A stretch of 64,000 nucleotides of DNA from Protofrankia sp963555925 (lineage in GTDB: Bacteria > Actinomycetota > Actinomycetes > Frankiales > Frankiaceae): the NCBI GenBank assembly GCA_963555925.1, contig CAUVXJ010000010.1, forward strand, positions 1 to 64,000, read 5' to 3'. The position numbers and the translations under genes are program-made. Every line of letters starts with the position of its first letter. The first letter of the stretch is position 1. The notes under the pieces were generated by a model that was given only the letters and a program-made list of their open reading frames with translations, did not search any database and was not told the DNA's origin. Shown here piece by piece: positions 31,045 to 40,304 of the stretch.

Positions 31045-31578
31045 GTGACCGTGGTACGCACCTGTCATACCGCCGACCTGGACACCGCCACCGTCAGGGC
31101 GGCACGAGCCCTTCTTGACGAGGTCTTCGCTGGAGACATGACCGACCACGACTGGGAGCACGCGCTGGGCGGGGTACACGCGCTGGTGTGGGATGGCGCT
31201 GAGCTGATCGGGCACGCGGCCCTGATCCAACGGCGACTGCTACACGGCGGACGGGCGCTGCGCACGGGCTATGTCGAGGGCGTCGGGGTACGCGCGGACC
31301 GGCGCGGGCGTGGGTATGGCGCGGCCATGATGGAGGCGTTGGAGCGGATAGTGCGCGGCGCGTACGATCTGGGTGCGCTGGGCGCCGCCGACGGGGCTGC
31401 GGCCTTCTATGCGGCGCGAGGCTGGCAGCGGTGGCAGGGGCCGACCTCGACGATTACGCCCACGGGCATCGCGCGCACCGCCGCGGAAGACAGTGGTATT
31501 CACGTTCTCGCGGTGACGGTTCCGCTGGACTTGTCCGGTGCGCTCATCTGCGACTGGCGTGACGGTGATGTCTGGTAG
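31045..31578 (+). CDS. AAC(2')-I-like aminoglycoside 2'-N-acetyltransferase, 177 aa
   Basis: Motifs FAGDMTDHDWEHALGG, VHALVWDGAELIGHAALIQR, GYVEGVGVRADRRGRGYG, MRGAYQLGALS-like VRGAYDLGALG, and the C-terminal CDWRDGDVW match the chromosomal AAC(2')-I family of mycobacteria and Providencia, which acetylates the 2'-amino group of gentamicin-type drugs with acetyl-CoA. The fold is GNAT; the acetyl-CoA loop is RRGRGYG. Length fits the family (about 180-195). GTG 31045 aligns with the family N-terminus; ATG 31036 or GTG 31030 are alternatives. Whether it confers resistance or has a housekeeping role cannot be told. It lies between family-1 repeats B and C. Confidence 0.9.
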   Translation: MTVVRTCHTADLDTATVRAARALLDEVFAGDMTDHDWEHALGGVHALVWDGAELIGHAALIQRRLLHGGRALRTGYVEGVGVRADRRGRGYGAAMMEALERIVRGAYDLGALGAADGAAAFYAARGWQRWQGPTSTITPTGIARTAAEDSGIHVLAVTVPLDLSGALICDWRDGDVW

Positions 31579-31806
31579 CCCTGCGGTACCCCGTGCATCG
31601 CGAATCGATGGATGGGAAGCGATGACGCCAGGCGGGATGCGGGGAGACGCGAGCCGGACAGACGTTGTTCAACGGCATCCTAGCCGCCGGTAGGGTTGTC
31701 GAACGGCTCGCGGCCCGGTGCAGGTCGCTAGGCACTCAGGTCAAGGGCGACGAAAGTCATCCGCGCCGACGGGGATCGATTACCGAGGGCCGGGGGATGG
31801 GAGACG

Positions 31807-32205
31807 GTGGTCGTGGCGGACGAACGAAATGTACTCGGCGGAAAACTGGAGGCCTGCGGTACTGACCCGGTTACCGGTTTTTTCCGCAACGGGTGCTGTA
31901 GCACCGGTCCCGAAGATCTTGGTAGTCACACTGTGTGTGCAGTTGTTACTACTGAGTTCCTACAGCACCAGCGACAGATCGGGAATGACCTCACAACACC
32001 CCGACCGGAATACCATTTCCCCGGCTTGCGTCCGGGGGACAGGTGGTGTGTGGTTGCGTCCCGGTGGTTGCAGGCATATGAGGCCGGCGTCGCGGCGCCC
32101 GTCGTCCTGGCCGCCACGCACGCCCGAGCCCTGGACATCGTCCCGCTCGAGGCGCTCAGGAAACATGCGGTGGACGTGCCCGCCGACCCGGGCTCGCTCG
32201 CCTGA
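31807..32205 (+). CDS. DUF2237 family protein, 132 aa
   Basis: The signature RNVLGGKLEACGTDPVTGFF, then NGCCSTGPEDLGSHTVCAVV, and TPRPEYHFPGLRPGDRWCVV followed by ATHARALDIVPLEALRKHA matches DUF2237, a widespread small cytosolic family of unknown function with several conserved Cys. GTG 31807 is used; GTG 31813 is an alternative. It follows the acetyltransferase gene by 228 bp in which no other gene is supported, and its 3' end abuts family-1 repeat C. No function is proposed. Confidence 0.88.
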   Translation: MVVADERNVLGGKLEACGTDPVTGFFRNGCCSTGPEDLGSHTVCAVVTTEFLQHQRQIGNDLTTPRPEYHFPGLRPGDRWCVVASRWLQAYEAGVAAPVVLAATHARALDIVPLEALRKHAVDVPADPGSLA

Positions 32206-32391
32206 CGCCCAGCGGGCAGTGGGATGTGAGTCGACTCCCCGATCCCTCGCCACGCCGGCCAGGGATCGGAGGGCGCGGGTGCGTAGATCGCGAGGTGCGA
32301 GGAGGGAGGCACCCTGGTATCGGGTGTCGACCGAGGACAACGTGGCGAGGTGCGTGCCCCGACCCCGCGTCCCTATTGCCAGTCGCTCTAA
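32206..32391 (+). repeat. Family-1 palindromic repeat, copy C (diverged)
   Basis: From about 32275 to 32391 it follows copy E closely (ATCGCGAGG, GAGGAGGGAGGCACCCTGG, GGTGTCGACCGAGGACAACG, GCGAGGTGCGTGCCCCGACC) and ends TATTGCCAGTCGCTCTAA. The left arm is degraded. The end of the DUF2237 gene touches its left border. Confidence 0.7.
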
Positions 32392-32571
32392 GCGTTCGAC
32401 TCCATAGCCGATTGGATCAATAATCCGTTCCAGCCCGTGCACATCACAGCGGAACCACCCGAAAGTAGGGCTGAGCATGGACGACTCAGGAGGAACACGG
32501 TTGAGTGCGGATGGGACGGCGACCTAGTAGCGTATCGGGGTAAAACCTACCCTCGAAGTGGAGCGGTCGCC

Positions 32572-33456
32572 GTGACCTTGAACGAGGTTAGCCGACGCGA
32601 GTTGGGTAGTTTCCTGCGCAGCCGGCGCGAGCGGATCGATCCGACGACCGTCGGTTTGCCTGGCGGGCGGCGACGGCGCACGGCCGGCTTACGACGCGAA
32701 GAGGTCGCAATTCTGGCGGGCGTGAGTCCAACCTGGTATACCTACCTCGAGCAGGGTCGAAGTATCAATCCATCTGTCGAGGTGCTCGATAGTCTCGCCA
32801 GAGTGCTGAAACTCAGCGAGGATGAGTGGAGCTACCTCCACCTGCTCGCCTATGGCCAGCAGACATTTGGCGATGACGTGCGGGACGAGCCTCGAATGGA
32901 AGCTCTGATCTGGCAGCTGGTCGAGGCGCACGACCCTCATCAGCCGGTCTTCGCAGCTAACCAGATAGCTGACATCTTGGCCTGGAACACTTCCGCAGTC
33001 GAGTGGTTCACCGATTTTGGGAAGCTGCCGGAGGGTCGCCGTAATGCGGTCTGGTGGACGTTCATGGATCCGCTGGCCCGGGAACGCCTGGTGTATTGGG
33101 AAGAAGAAGCCCGGGACGTGATGGGCCGGCTGCGAGCTGTTTCGGCCAGGCGGCCTGGAGATACCCGTCTGACCAGCCTGGTTGCCGATTTGAATGACGG
33201 CAGTCCCGACTTCCGGGCCTGGTGGAAAGATCATTCCATCAGCGGCCAGACGCCGCGCCTACGCTGGCTGCGACATCCGGTGCACGGAATACGGGCGATG
33301 AACCTGATGGTGGCCTACCCGGTCGGGACGGAAGAGATTGGAATCGAATTCCACCTCCCACGGGATGCCGACGGTGATGTTGCCGACGCTCGCGTGGCTG
33401 GCACGGAAATCCACCGCCTGATGTCCAGACCCCAAACCCCGGCTATATCCGGGTAG
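32572..33456 (+). CDS. XRE family regulator with MmyB-like ligand domain, 294 aa
   Basis: The N-terminal helix-turn-helix includes RRTAGLRREEVAILAGVSPT and WYTYLEQGRSINPSVEVLDS; the long C-terminal domain (NQIADILAWNTSAVEWFTDF, LRWLRHPVHGIRAMNLMVAY) is the MmyB-type PAS-like domain that binds fatty-acid-like ligands in characterised members. GTG 32572 follows GGAGCGG; the longer frame to 32437 has an unlikely N-terminus. In actinobacteria such regulators usually control an adjacent SDR or reductase gene; here the neighbour is a convergent polyketide synthase gene. A regulatory link to it is only a possibility. Confidence 0.88.
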   Translation: MTLNEVSRRELGSFLRSRRERIDPTTVGLPGGRRRRTAGLRREEVAILAGVSPTWYTYLEQGRSINPSVEVLDSLARVLKLSEDEWSYLHLLAYGQQTFGDDVRDEPRMEALIWQLVEAHDPHQPVFAANQIADILAWNTSAVEWFTDFGKLPEGRRNAVWWTFMDPLARERLVYWEEEARDVMGRLRAVSARRPGDTRLTSLVADLNDGSPDFRAWWKDHSISGQTPRLRWLRHPVHGIRAMNLMVAYPVGTEEIGIEFHLPRDADGDVADARVAGTEIHRLMSRPQTPAISG

Positions 33457-33590
33457 CAATGGGCAGATCCGAGATCAGGCGAACCGGGCGCTCGCCGCGG
33501 GTTCGACCGAGGACGCGAAGAACTACGCCCGAACTGAGATGTCACTCCGACGGCTCCACGCCGCCGGAGTGACATTCGGGCGGGCAAGCA

Positions 33591-36500
33591 TCAGGCGGCT
33601 GTGACGTTCGTGACGGAGGCTGATGATGCGGACATACCCGATTCCGTTCCCGTAGGCACAGCCCGGCGTCGTGAGGCGCCGGCAGGAGCGGGGTCCAGCC
33701 CTGGCCGGTGGAGACGATGCTCGGTTGCACCAGCCGCCACGGCCAGGACCGGCCGGGTGCTGCCGAGAAGGTCATAGAGATCCTCACCAAGCTGTTCCAG
33801 GGGCCGGCCCCGGAGGATCTCGACGATCGGCGCTCGGACACCGAGGTCCTGGCGGAGGCGTACATCCAGCTCCGCGACGAGCAGCGAATCGAACCCCATG
33901 CTCGGCAGCGGTCGGCGGGCGTCCACGTCCTGCGTGGGAAGACCGAGTATGGTGGCGATCTGCTCAACGAGGTACTGCTGCAGCGCCGGCAGCGAGCCCA
34001 CGGCATCGTGCGGCATGACCGCCTTCAGGGCCACGCGGTGAGAACCGGGGAATTGCTGCTGTTCGGCGTGCGCAGGCACCGGCGAAAGGGCCGCGGCCGG
34101 GCGGCTCGCCGCGTCGGCAGGCCGGAACCTCAGGTGCTGCACGTCGCCTGCGTTGGCGTCGTGTCCGTCCCGGCGGAACTCCGCGATCGGTGACGCGGAG
34201 CGCACCGCGTCATCGACCCAGTAGCGGCGTCGTTGCCAGGGGTAGGCCGGCAGCGACACGAACTGCCCCCGCCTCCCGCGCAGCGCCGTCCAGTCCGGTT
34301 CACACCCGGCCGTGTAGAGGGTACCCACCGACTCGAGCAGCGCGGTCATGTCCGGGGTATCGCGGCGCAGCGCGGCGACGGCCGTGCCCGGCAGCCCGTC
34401 GGCTGCCAGAATGTGACCGACGGCGATGGCCAACATCGGATGCGGCCCCATCTCGATGAATACCGTCGGCGTTTCCGCGAGCTCGGAACGCACGGCGTCG
34501 CAGAACTGCACCGGTTCGGCGAGGTTGTCGACCCAGTAGCGGGCGTCGAGCTCGCTGCTGTGCATGCGTTTCCCGGTGACCGTCGAACGTAGCGGGATGT
34601 CGCCGGTGCTGGGCGCGATGGCGCCCAGGGCTGCGAGCAGATCGCTGCGTAACGGTGCCATCTGAGGGCTGTGGGAGGCGATGTCCACCCTGATCATCTG
34701 ACACAGGACCCCCCGTGCCCGCAGCGGGCTGATCACCTTCTCGATGGCCTCGGGGTCTCCAGAGATGACGACAGAGGAATCAGTGTTGACTACCGCCAGG
34801 TGGACCCGGTCCTCGTAGCCGTCCAAGGCTTCCCGCACCTCATCCGCACTGATCTGCAGCGCAGCCATGGCACCCTGGCCGCTCACCGTGCGCAGAATTC
34901 GGCTCCGCCGGCAGATGACCGCGGCGGCGTCTGCCAGGGAGAGCGTCCCCGCGATGACCGCCGCGGCGACCTCGCCCATGCTGTGGCCGATGACGACGTC
35001 CGGCTCGATACCCAGCTCCCGCCAGACCGTGGCCAGGGCGACCTCGACCGCCCACAGCACGGGCTGAATCACGTCGATCGTTGCCAGCGGCTCGGCTGAC
35101 TGCAGCTGCTCGATCACCGACCAGCCTGTTTCCGCCCGTACGGCCGTGTCGCATTCCTCGATGGCTGCCCGGAAGGTCTGCGATGATTCGAGTAGTCCGC
35201 GTCCCATTCCGGCCCATTGGGATCCCTGCCCGGGGAACACAAACACGATCTTCGGCCTGCGCTCGCCGGCTCCGGCGGCTAGCGGCGCGCCGACGACGTG
35301 CCCGTCCCGGATGGCCCTGAGCTGCTCGGACAGTTCAGCACGGCTACGCCCGACGACGGCCACGCGGTATTCGTGGTGGGTGCGGCGAGCGCCCGCGTTC
35401 CAGCACAGGTCCGCAAGCGACTCGGAGATCTGGGCCGCCGGCGTCGGGATGGGAAGAACATGATCGAATTTCCGTCGGCCCTCGCGATCGGAATGCGGGA
35501 CGGCTGAGTCGGATCCGAGGTCGGAGCCGAGGCCGGATTCGAGGTGACGCAGGTAGGACCGGGCGAGGTCGGGCAGCGCGCTCGCGGTGCGCGACGACAG
35601 TGGCAACAGCAGCACGGGCGGACCTCCGCGGTCATCCGGGTCGTCGGCGTCGACATGTCCAGCCGGCTTCGCCGGATCCCGGTCGGCCTCTTCGAGGACG
35701 ACGTGCACATTCGTTCCGGACAGCCCGAAGGCACTCACGCCGGCTAAACCCGGCCGGCCACGGTCCGGCCATGGCCGGACGGTCGTGGCGAGGGCGAGCG
35801 GGCCGTTGTTCCAGTCGACCGCGGGGTTGGGCTCGGCGACGTGTAGGGTCGCTGGAACGACGCGATGACGCATGCTCAAAGCGACCTTGACCAGCCCGAC
35901 CAGCCCGGCCGCGCCCTCGGTGTGGCCGACGTTCGACTTGGCCGAGCCGAGTAAGCAGGGTGCCCCGGGTGCCCGGCCCTCGCCCATGACCTGCGTGAGA
36001 GCACTCAGCTCGGTCCGATCACCCAGGGCGGTTCCGGTCCCGTGCGCTTCGACGTAGTCGATGTCACCGGGGGCGACTCCCGCGTTCCGGTAGGCGTCCC
36101 GGAGCATGTCGATCTGGCCTTCGCGGCTCGGCGTGATCGCCGATCCACCCGCGCTGCCGTCATTCACGACGCCGCTGCCCCGGATCAGGGCGTAGATCTG
36201 GTCGCCGTCTGCGACCGCCTGCACCAGCGATTTCATGATGATCACGACAACGCCCTCGCTGCGGACGTAGCCGTCGGCAGCCGCATCACCGAACCTGCAC
36301 CGTCCGTGCGGCGAGAGCACTCCGGCCTGGGACAACGCTATCGACAGGTCGGGGGTCAAGATGACATTGACACCGCCGGCCACCGCGAGGGTGCTCTCCC
36401 CGGCGCGGATGCTCTGGCACGCCAGGTGGACGGCGAGCAGGGACGAGGCGCACGTCGCGTCCAACGCCATACTCGGGCCACGCAGGTCGAAGGCATGAGA

Positions 36501-37025
36501 CAAGCGTCCCGCCGCCGTGCCTCGGCCCTCTGCCCCGATGGCGCTGTGCAGGTCGCAGATACCCGCGTCGCGCAGGAGCTCCGAATAGGGGGTGGACAGG
36601 TAGGACAGGAAGACGCCGGTGCGACTGCCGGCGAGCGAGTCCTGCACCTGGCCGGCGTCCTCGAATGCCTCCCAGACGGTTTCCAGCAGCATGCGCTGCT
36701 GCGGGTCCATTCGAGCCGCCTCCCGCGGCGAGATGCCGAAGAAACTCGCGTCGAAGGCGTCGAGATCCTGCAGGATCCCACCGGCGCGGCTGACGATCCG
36801 TCCAGGGGTTCCCGGATTCGGGTCGTAGAAACGACCGAAACCGCGGTCCTCGGGAAACTGGGTCACGGTGTCATGGCCGGATCGGAGAACCTGCCAGAAT
36901 TCGTCCAGGCCATGTGCACCTGGCAGCCGGCATCCCATCCCGACAATGGCTACGGGGTCCGGACGAGTTTCCTTCCTTTGGCTCGACTCGATCGGACCGG
37001 TGCGCTCATTCAACGTCCCGAACAT
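33591..37025 (-). CDS. Type I polyketide synthase, single module KS-AT-ACP, 1144 aa
   Basis: The ketosynthase spans about 23-450 with C192 in DATCASSLLAVHLAC, H328 in EAHGTGT and H368 in SNVGHTEGAAG. The acyltransferase spans about 593-920 with S682 in GHSMGE and IASH at 782-785, a variant of the YASH/HAFH selectivity motif, so malonyl versus methylmalonyl choice is not clear. The carrier protein is about 1010-1088 with S1047 in GFDSLLV. There is no ketoreductase, dehydratase, enoylreductase or thioesterase. AGGGAGG precedes the ATG. It stands alone, without docking partners, so it may act once, iteratively or with a remote enzyme. The C-terminal 55 residues after the ACP are low complexity. 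Confidence 0.93.
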   Translation of the reverse strand: MFGTLNERTGPIESSQRKETRPDPVAIVGMGCRLPGAHGLDEFWQVLRSGHDTVTQFPEDRGFGRFYDPNPGTPGRIVSRAGGILQDLDAFDASFFGISPREAARMDPQQRMLLETVWEAFEDAGQVQDSLAGSRTGVFLSYLSTPYSELLRDAGICDLHSAIGAEGRGTAAGRLSHAFDLRGPSMALDATCASSLLAVHLACQSIRAGESTLAVAGGVNVILTPDLSIALSQAGVLSPHGRCRFGDAAADGYVRSEGVVVIIMKSLVQAVADGDQIYALIRGSGVVNDGSAGGSAITPSREGQIDMLRDAYRNAGVAPGDIDYVEAHGTGTALGDRTELSALTQVMGEGRAPGAPCLLGSAKSNVGHTEGAAGLVGLVKVALSMRHRVVPATLHVAEPNPAVDWNNGPLALATTVRPWPDRGRPGLAGVSAFGLSGTNVHVVLEEADRDPAKPAGHVDADDPDDRGGPPVLLLPLSSRTASALPDLARSYLRHLESGLGSDLGSDSAVPHSDREGRRKFDHVLPIPTPAAQISESLADLCWNAGARRTHHEYRVAVVGRSRAELSEQLRAIRDGHVVGAPLAAGAGERRPKIVFVFPGQGSQWAGMGRGLLESSQTFRAAIEECDTAVRAETGWSVIEQLQSAEPLATIDVIQPVLWAVEVALATVWRELGIEPDVVIGHSMGEVAAAVIAGTLSLADAAAVICRRSRILRTVSGQGAMAALQISADEVREALDGYEDRVHLAVVNTDSSVVISGDPEAIEKVISPLRARGVLCQMIRVDIASHSPQMAPLRSDLLAALGAIAPSTGDIPLRSTVTGKRMHSSELDARYWVDNLAEPVQFCDAVRSELAETPTVFIEMGPHPMLAIAVGHILAADGLPGTAVAALRRDTPDMTALLESVGTLYTAGCEPDWTALRGRRGQFVSLPAYPWQRRRYWVDDAVRSASPIAEFRRDGHDANAGDVQHLRFRPADAASRPAAALSPVPAHAEQQQFPGSHRVALKAVMPHDAVGSLPALQQYLVEQIATILGLPTQDVDARRPLPSMGFDSLLVAELDVRLRQDLGVRAPIVEILRGRPLEQLGEDLYDLLGSTRPVLAVAAGATEHRLHRPGLDPAPAGASRRRAVPTGTESGMSASSASVTNVTAA

Positions 37026-37207
37026 GACTCGGTCTGCCTCCCTCTCGACGGCGAGATCTCGCGTGGGCTGATGGTCGCCGCGATCTCACGAGGAGAAGCT
37101 TGTGTCTTCTGCGAAGGGCTGTCCAGACTCTGTTTCCGTGGTATCCCGAGTACCTGACTGGGATGCAGGTCACACTGGTGCTGGATGCTGGCACCGGTAG
37201 TTCCTGC
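37026..37207. other. Region upstream of the polyketide synthase gene
   Basis: These 182 bp hold the presumed promoter of the polyketide synthase gene and run up to family-1 repeat D. No operator-like palindrome stands out. Confidence 0.3.
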
Positions 37208-37366
37208 TTAGAGCGCCCAGCACTAGGGCGTTGCGGTGCTGGGGCGCGCACCTCGCGAGGCGGCGGAGGGAGGCACCGGAGGTGTCGGGTGTCGACCGAC
37301 GACAACGCAGCGAGGTGTGTGCCCCGGCCCCGCAACGCCGCGTCCCCTATTGCCGGGCGCTCTAAA
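37208..37366 (+). repeat. Family-1 palindromic repeat, copy D
   Basis: It begins TTAGAGCGCCCAGCACTAGG and ends TATTGCCGGGCGCTCTAAA, with inner arms GGTGCTGGGGCGCGCACCTCG and the matching GAGGTGTGTGCCCCGGCC. Its right end supplies the TAG stop codon (37362-37364 on the minus strand) of the DUF2127 gene, so insertion probably reshaped that gene's 3' end. Confidence 0.85.
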
Positions 37367-38138
37367 AGACGGTTGTCTCACGATGGGGCAATTCCGCTGA
37401 CTCTTCGATTTCCAGCAAGGACGTGCTGTGCCGTTCCGCCTCGAACGCAGCCCGGCCGCCGCGTACCCCGAACAGCCGCTTGGTGGAAACCAGGTATACG
37501 ACGGCCGCCACGTTGATGACAAGGGCGCCAACCCGCAACAGGGTGATCCGCTCGGTCAGCTCGTAGATCTCCAACGGGAGGAAGACCGAGGTGGCGACGG
37601 CGGCGAAGTACTCCCCCCACCGTTGCAGCAGCCAGAGTCCAACGCCCTCGACGATCTGGATGGCGGCATATCCGAACAGCAGCGAGGCTACCAGCAACAG
37701 GGTGCTCGGTTCGGTGTGAATGAGGTGCCGGAGGTGCGTGATTGTCGGGCTGTTGTCCAGATCGAGATGCAGGACGGAGGCGAGTGGCTTCGCGGCCGGG
37801 ATCGCCTTGTCGAACAGCTCCTGGATGTCAGCCTCGGACCGGCGAAACCGCAGCACGGCGTAGCCGACCAGGGCCAGCAGCAGCGCGCGCACGATCCGTT
37901 CCACCGCCAGTAGCCGTAGCACCGTCGCGTCGCGCAGTGCCCGGCCGCGCAGCAGGACCGGCGCGTCCTGTGCCGGTCCAGCCGCAATGGGATCACCGAC
38001 GACGAAGTCGCCGCAGCGCAGGCACCGCCAGGCCGGCCCGACCGGGGTCTGTGCTCTCAGCCGGTCGGCGAAAGCCGGTTCATCCGGGCGGTAGGTGGCA
38101 TGGCCCTTACGGGCGCAGGTCCGCAGATTCCACTCCAC
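37362..38138 (-). CDS. DUF2127 family membrane protein, 258 aa
   Basis: The N-terminus holds two Cys-containing motifs (LRTCARKGH, WRCLRCGDF) that could form a zinc ribbon. Four hydrophobic segments follow (VRALLLALVGYAVLRF, STLLLVASLLFGYAAIQIVE, YFAAVATSVFLPLEIYELT, VGALVINVAAVVYLVS), the DUF2127 arrangement; function is unknown. The final codons run into family-1 repeat D, which provides the stop, so the C-terminus may differ from that of relatives. It is divergent from the ABC genes at 38369. Confidence 0.82.
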   Translation of the reverse strand: MEWNLRTCARKGHATYRPDEPAFADRLRAQTPVGPAWRCLRCGDFVVGDPIAAGPAQDAPVLLRGRALRDATVLRLLAVERIVRALLLALVGYAVLRFRRSEADIQELFDKAIPAAKPLASVLHLDLDNSPTITHLRHLIHTEPSTLLLVASLLFGYAAIQIVEGVGLWLLQRWGEYFAAVATSVFLPLEIYELTERITLLRVGALVINVAAVVYLVSTKRLFGVRGGRAAFEAERHSTSLLEIEESAELPHRETTVF

Positions 38139-38276
38139 AACCGCAGATCGTAGAGGTCGGCGGCCTGCCAGGCACAGGTCCAGTGAAGCGGGCCTGCCGG
38201 CGGATTTCCGTCAGCTCGGCAGTTGAATGATCGACGGTGCGGTGACAGGCAGCGGAAGATCGACTTTAAGCCATTC

Positions 38277-38312
38277 GGTGGACGTGCCGGTGGACGTGTC
38301 GGTGGAGGTACC
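38277..38312. repeat. 12-bp tandem repeat in the promoter region of the second ABC exporter
   Basis: Three units of the type GTGGACGTGCCG follow each other with increasing divergence, about 60 bp before the ATPase start. It lies in the 230-bp divergent intergenic region, where no gene is supported. Confidence 0.5.
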
Positions 38313-38368
38313 GGCGGACCGTAATGTTAGTGGGGTCGCTAGCATCCGGAAGCCATGGAGGGCGCACT

Positions 38369-39307
38369 GTGATTGAGGTCGAAGGACTGACAAAACGCTA
38401 TGGGAAAAAGACGGCGGTCGACGGCCTGAGCTTCACCGTCGGGCCGGGGATGGTGACGGGTTTCCTGGGGCCGAACGGTTCCGGCAAATCGACGACCATG
38501 CGAATGATTATCGGCCTGGATGAGCCCACCAGCGGCAGCGTCACGGTTAACGGCCGTCGCTACCGTGATATCCCGGCTCCGTTGGGTGAAGTCGGGGCGC
38601 TGTTGGAGGCCCGGTCGGTCCATACCGGCCGGTCGGCCGCCAACCACCTGCTGGCGCTGGCACAGACGCATGGGATCTCCCGACGCCGGGTCAGCGAGGT
38701 GATCGACATGGTCGGTCTGCGGGAGGTTGCACGCAAACGGGCGGGTGGCTTCTCCCTCGGGATGGGTCAGCGCCTCGGGATCGCCTCCGCGCTGCTGGGC
38801 GACCCCTCGACCGTGATCCTGGACGAGCCGGTGAACGGCCTGGACCCGGAGGGCATCCGGTGGATCCGCAATCTGCTCAAGGGGCTGGCGACGGAGGGTC
38901 GGACGGTGTTCGTCTCCTCGCACCTGATGAGCGAGATGGCGCTGACCGCCGAGCACCTCATCGTGATCGGCCGTGGTCGGTTGATCGCGGACACCTCCGT
39001 CGCGGACTTCATCCACAGCGCGTCAGCCAACACCGTGAAGGTCCGTTCGCCGCAGGCATCCGGCCTGCGCGATCTGCTCGTGAGCGCGGACGTGACGGTC
39101 GAGGCCGGCGCGTCCGACACCTTGGTGGTCACCGGTCTCACCAGCGATCAGGTCGGGCGGACGGCGGCGGAAAACGGCATCGTGCTGTACGAGTTGACGC
39201 CGCAGCAGGCGTCACTGGAGGAAGCGTTCATGGATCTCACCCGGGACAGCGTCGAATATCATGCTGACGTCCCCACCGCGCAGTCCGCGACGGGAACCCC
39301 GTCATGA
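38369..39307 (+). CDS. ABC transporter ATP-binding protein, 312 aa
   Basis: Walker A is GPNGSGKS, signature FSLGMGQRLG, Walker B VILDEPVNGLDPEG and H-loop SSHLMSE; the C-terminal LTPQQASLEEAFMDLTRDS is typical of drug/lipid ABC-2 exporter ATPases. GTG 38369 has GGAGGG upstream. Its stop overlaps the permease ATG by 4 bp. The pair is independent of the exporter at 13226-15180 and has no regulator attached; substrate unknown. Confidence 0.92.
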   Translation: MIEVEGLTKRYGKKTAVDGLSFTVGPGMVTGFLGPNGSGKSTTMRMIIGLDEPTSGSVTVNGRRYRDIPAPLGEVGALLEARSVHTGRSAANHLLALAQTHGISRRRVSEVIDMVGLREVARKRAGGFSLGMGQRLGIASALLGDPSTVILDEPVNGLDPEGIRWIRNLLKGLATEGRTVFVSSHLMSEMALTAEHLIVIGRGRLIADTSVADFIHSASANTVKVRSPQASGLRDLLVSADVTVEAGASDTLVVTGLTSDQVGRTAAENGIVLYELTPQQASLEEAFMDLTRDSVEYHADVPTAQSATGTPS

Positions 39308-40164
39308 CCGCGGTGACCGACGCCGGCACGGGCGGCAGCGGCCCGCAGGCGCAGAAAAGCATGCAGGCGCGGAGCGAACCGGCGGTTCGGGTGACCCAGC
39401 TGCGGGTCATGCGCTCGGAGTGGACGAAGCTCTACTCGCTACGGTCGACCCGATACTCGCTGCTTGCCGCGCTGGCGGTCACAATCGGGCTCGGCATCCT
39501 CATCTCATGGGGGAGCGCCAGCCATTGGGACGAGGAGAATCCGGGCGAACGTCTTTCCTTCGACCCCACCTTGACGAGCCTCAGTGGAATCTTCCTCGCG
39601 CAGCTCGCTGTCGGGGTGCTCGGCGTCCTGATCGTCAGTGGCGAGTACTCCACCGGCATGATCCGCGCGACGATGGCCGCGGTACCCAGGCGGCTGCCCG
39701 TTCTGTGGGCCAAGGCAGCGGTTTTCGCCGCGGTCACCTTTGTGCTGATGACCGTCGCGTCGTTCGTGGCGTTCACCGGTGGCCAGGCGATGATGGCGTC
39801 CACGCACATCTCCACAACGCTGTCGCATCCGGGTGTCCTCACCGCGGTGATCGGCGGTGGTATGTACCTGACGGTCGTCGGTGTGCTGGGCGTCGCCCTC
39901 GGTGCGCTGCTACGTAGCACCGCCGGTGGGATCGCGACCCTGTTCGCGCTGCTCCTGGTACTTCCGATCATCGTGCTCTTCCTGCCGTCCAACTGGCAGG
40001 ACCACATCAACAAGTACCTGCCGAGCAACGCCGGACAGTCGATCCTCAATGTGGTGCACGATCCCTCCGTGCTGTCACCGTGGACCGGGCTCGCGCTGTT
40101 CTGCGGGTATGCCCTGCTGGCTCTTGCCGGCGCTGCCGCCCTGCTGCGACGCCGGGACGCCTGA
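39304..40164 (+). CDS. ABC-2 type transporter permease, 286 aa
   Basis: After a cytoplasmic N-terminus ending RVMRSEWTKLYSLRSTRYSL, which is typical of actinobacterial ABC-2 permeases, six hydrophobic segments follow (SLLAALAVTIGLGILIS, IFLAQLAVGVLGVLIVS, AAVTFVLMTVASFVAF, TVVGVLGVALGALL, LFALLLVLPIIVLFL, LALFCGYALLALAGAAAL). SGEYSTGMIRATMAAVPRR is the conserved cytoplasmic loop. It is translationally coupled to its ATPase. Confidence 0.92.
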   Translation: MTAVTDAGTGGSGPQAQKSMQARSEPAVRVTQLRVMRSEWTKLYSLRSTRYSLLAALAVTIGLGILISWGSASHWDEENPGERLSFDPTLTSLSGIFLAQLAVGVLGVLIVSGEYSTGMIRATMAAVPRRLPVLWAKAAVFAAVTFVLMTVASFVAFTGGQAMMASTHISTTLSHPGVLTAVIGGGMYLTVVGVLGVALGALLRSTAGGIATLFALLLVLPIIVLFLPSNWQDHINKYLPSNAGQSILNVVHDPSVLSPWTGLALFCGYALLALAGAAALLRRRDA

Positions 40165-40304
40165 CTGACGTCCCGGCGACCACCGCTCACGCAGGTGGTC
40201 GCCTACCTTCGCTCTGTGTTGGCCCCGCGGACAGCTACGGCGATCAGGATGCGCACAGGCACGGCCGGGAGGACGTGCCGACGTGTCAACGGGGAGGAAT
40301 CAGC

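Noticed and set aside
36042..37157. Long plus-strand frame opposite the polyketide synthase
   Set aside because: The ketosynthase on the minus strand is intact and conserved; the antisense frame has no recognisable domain.
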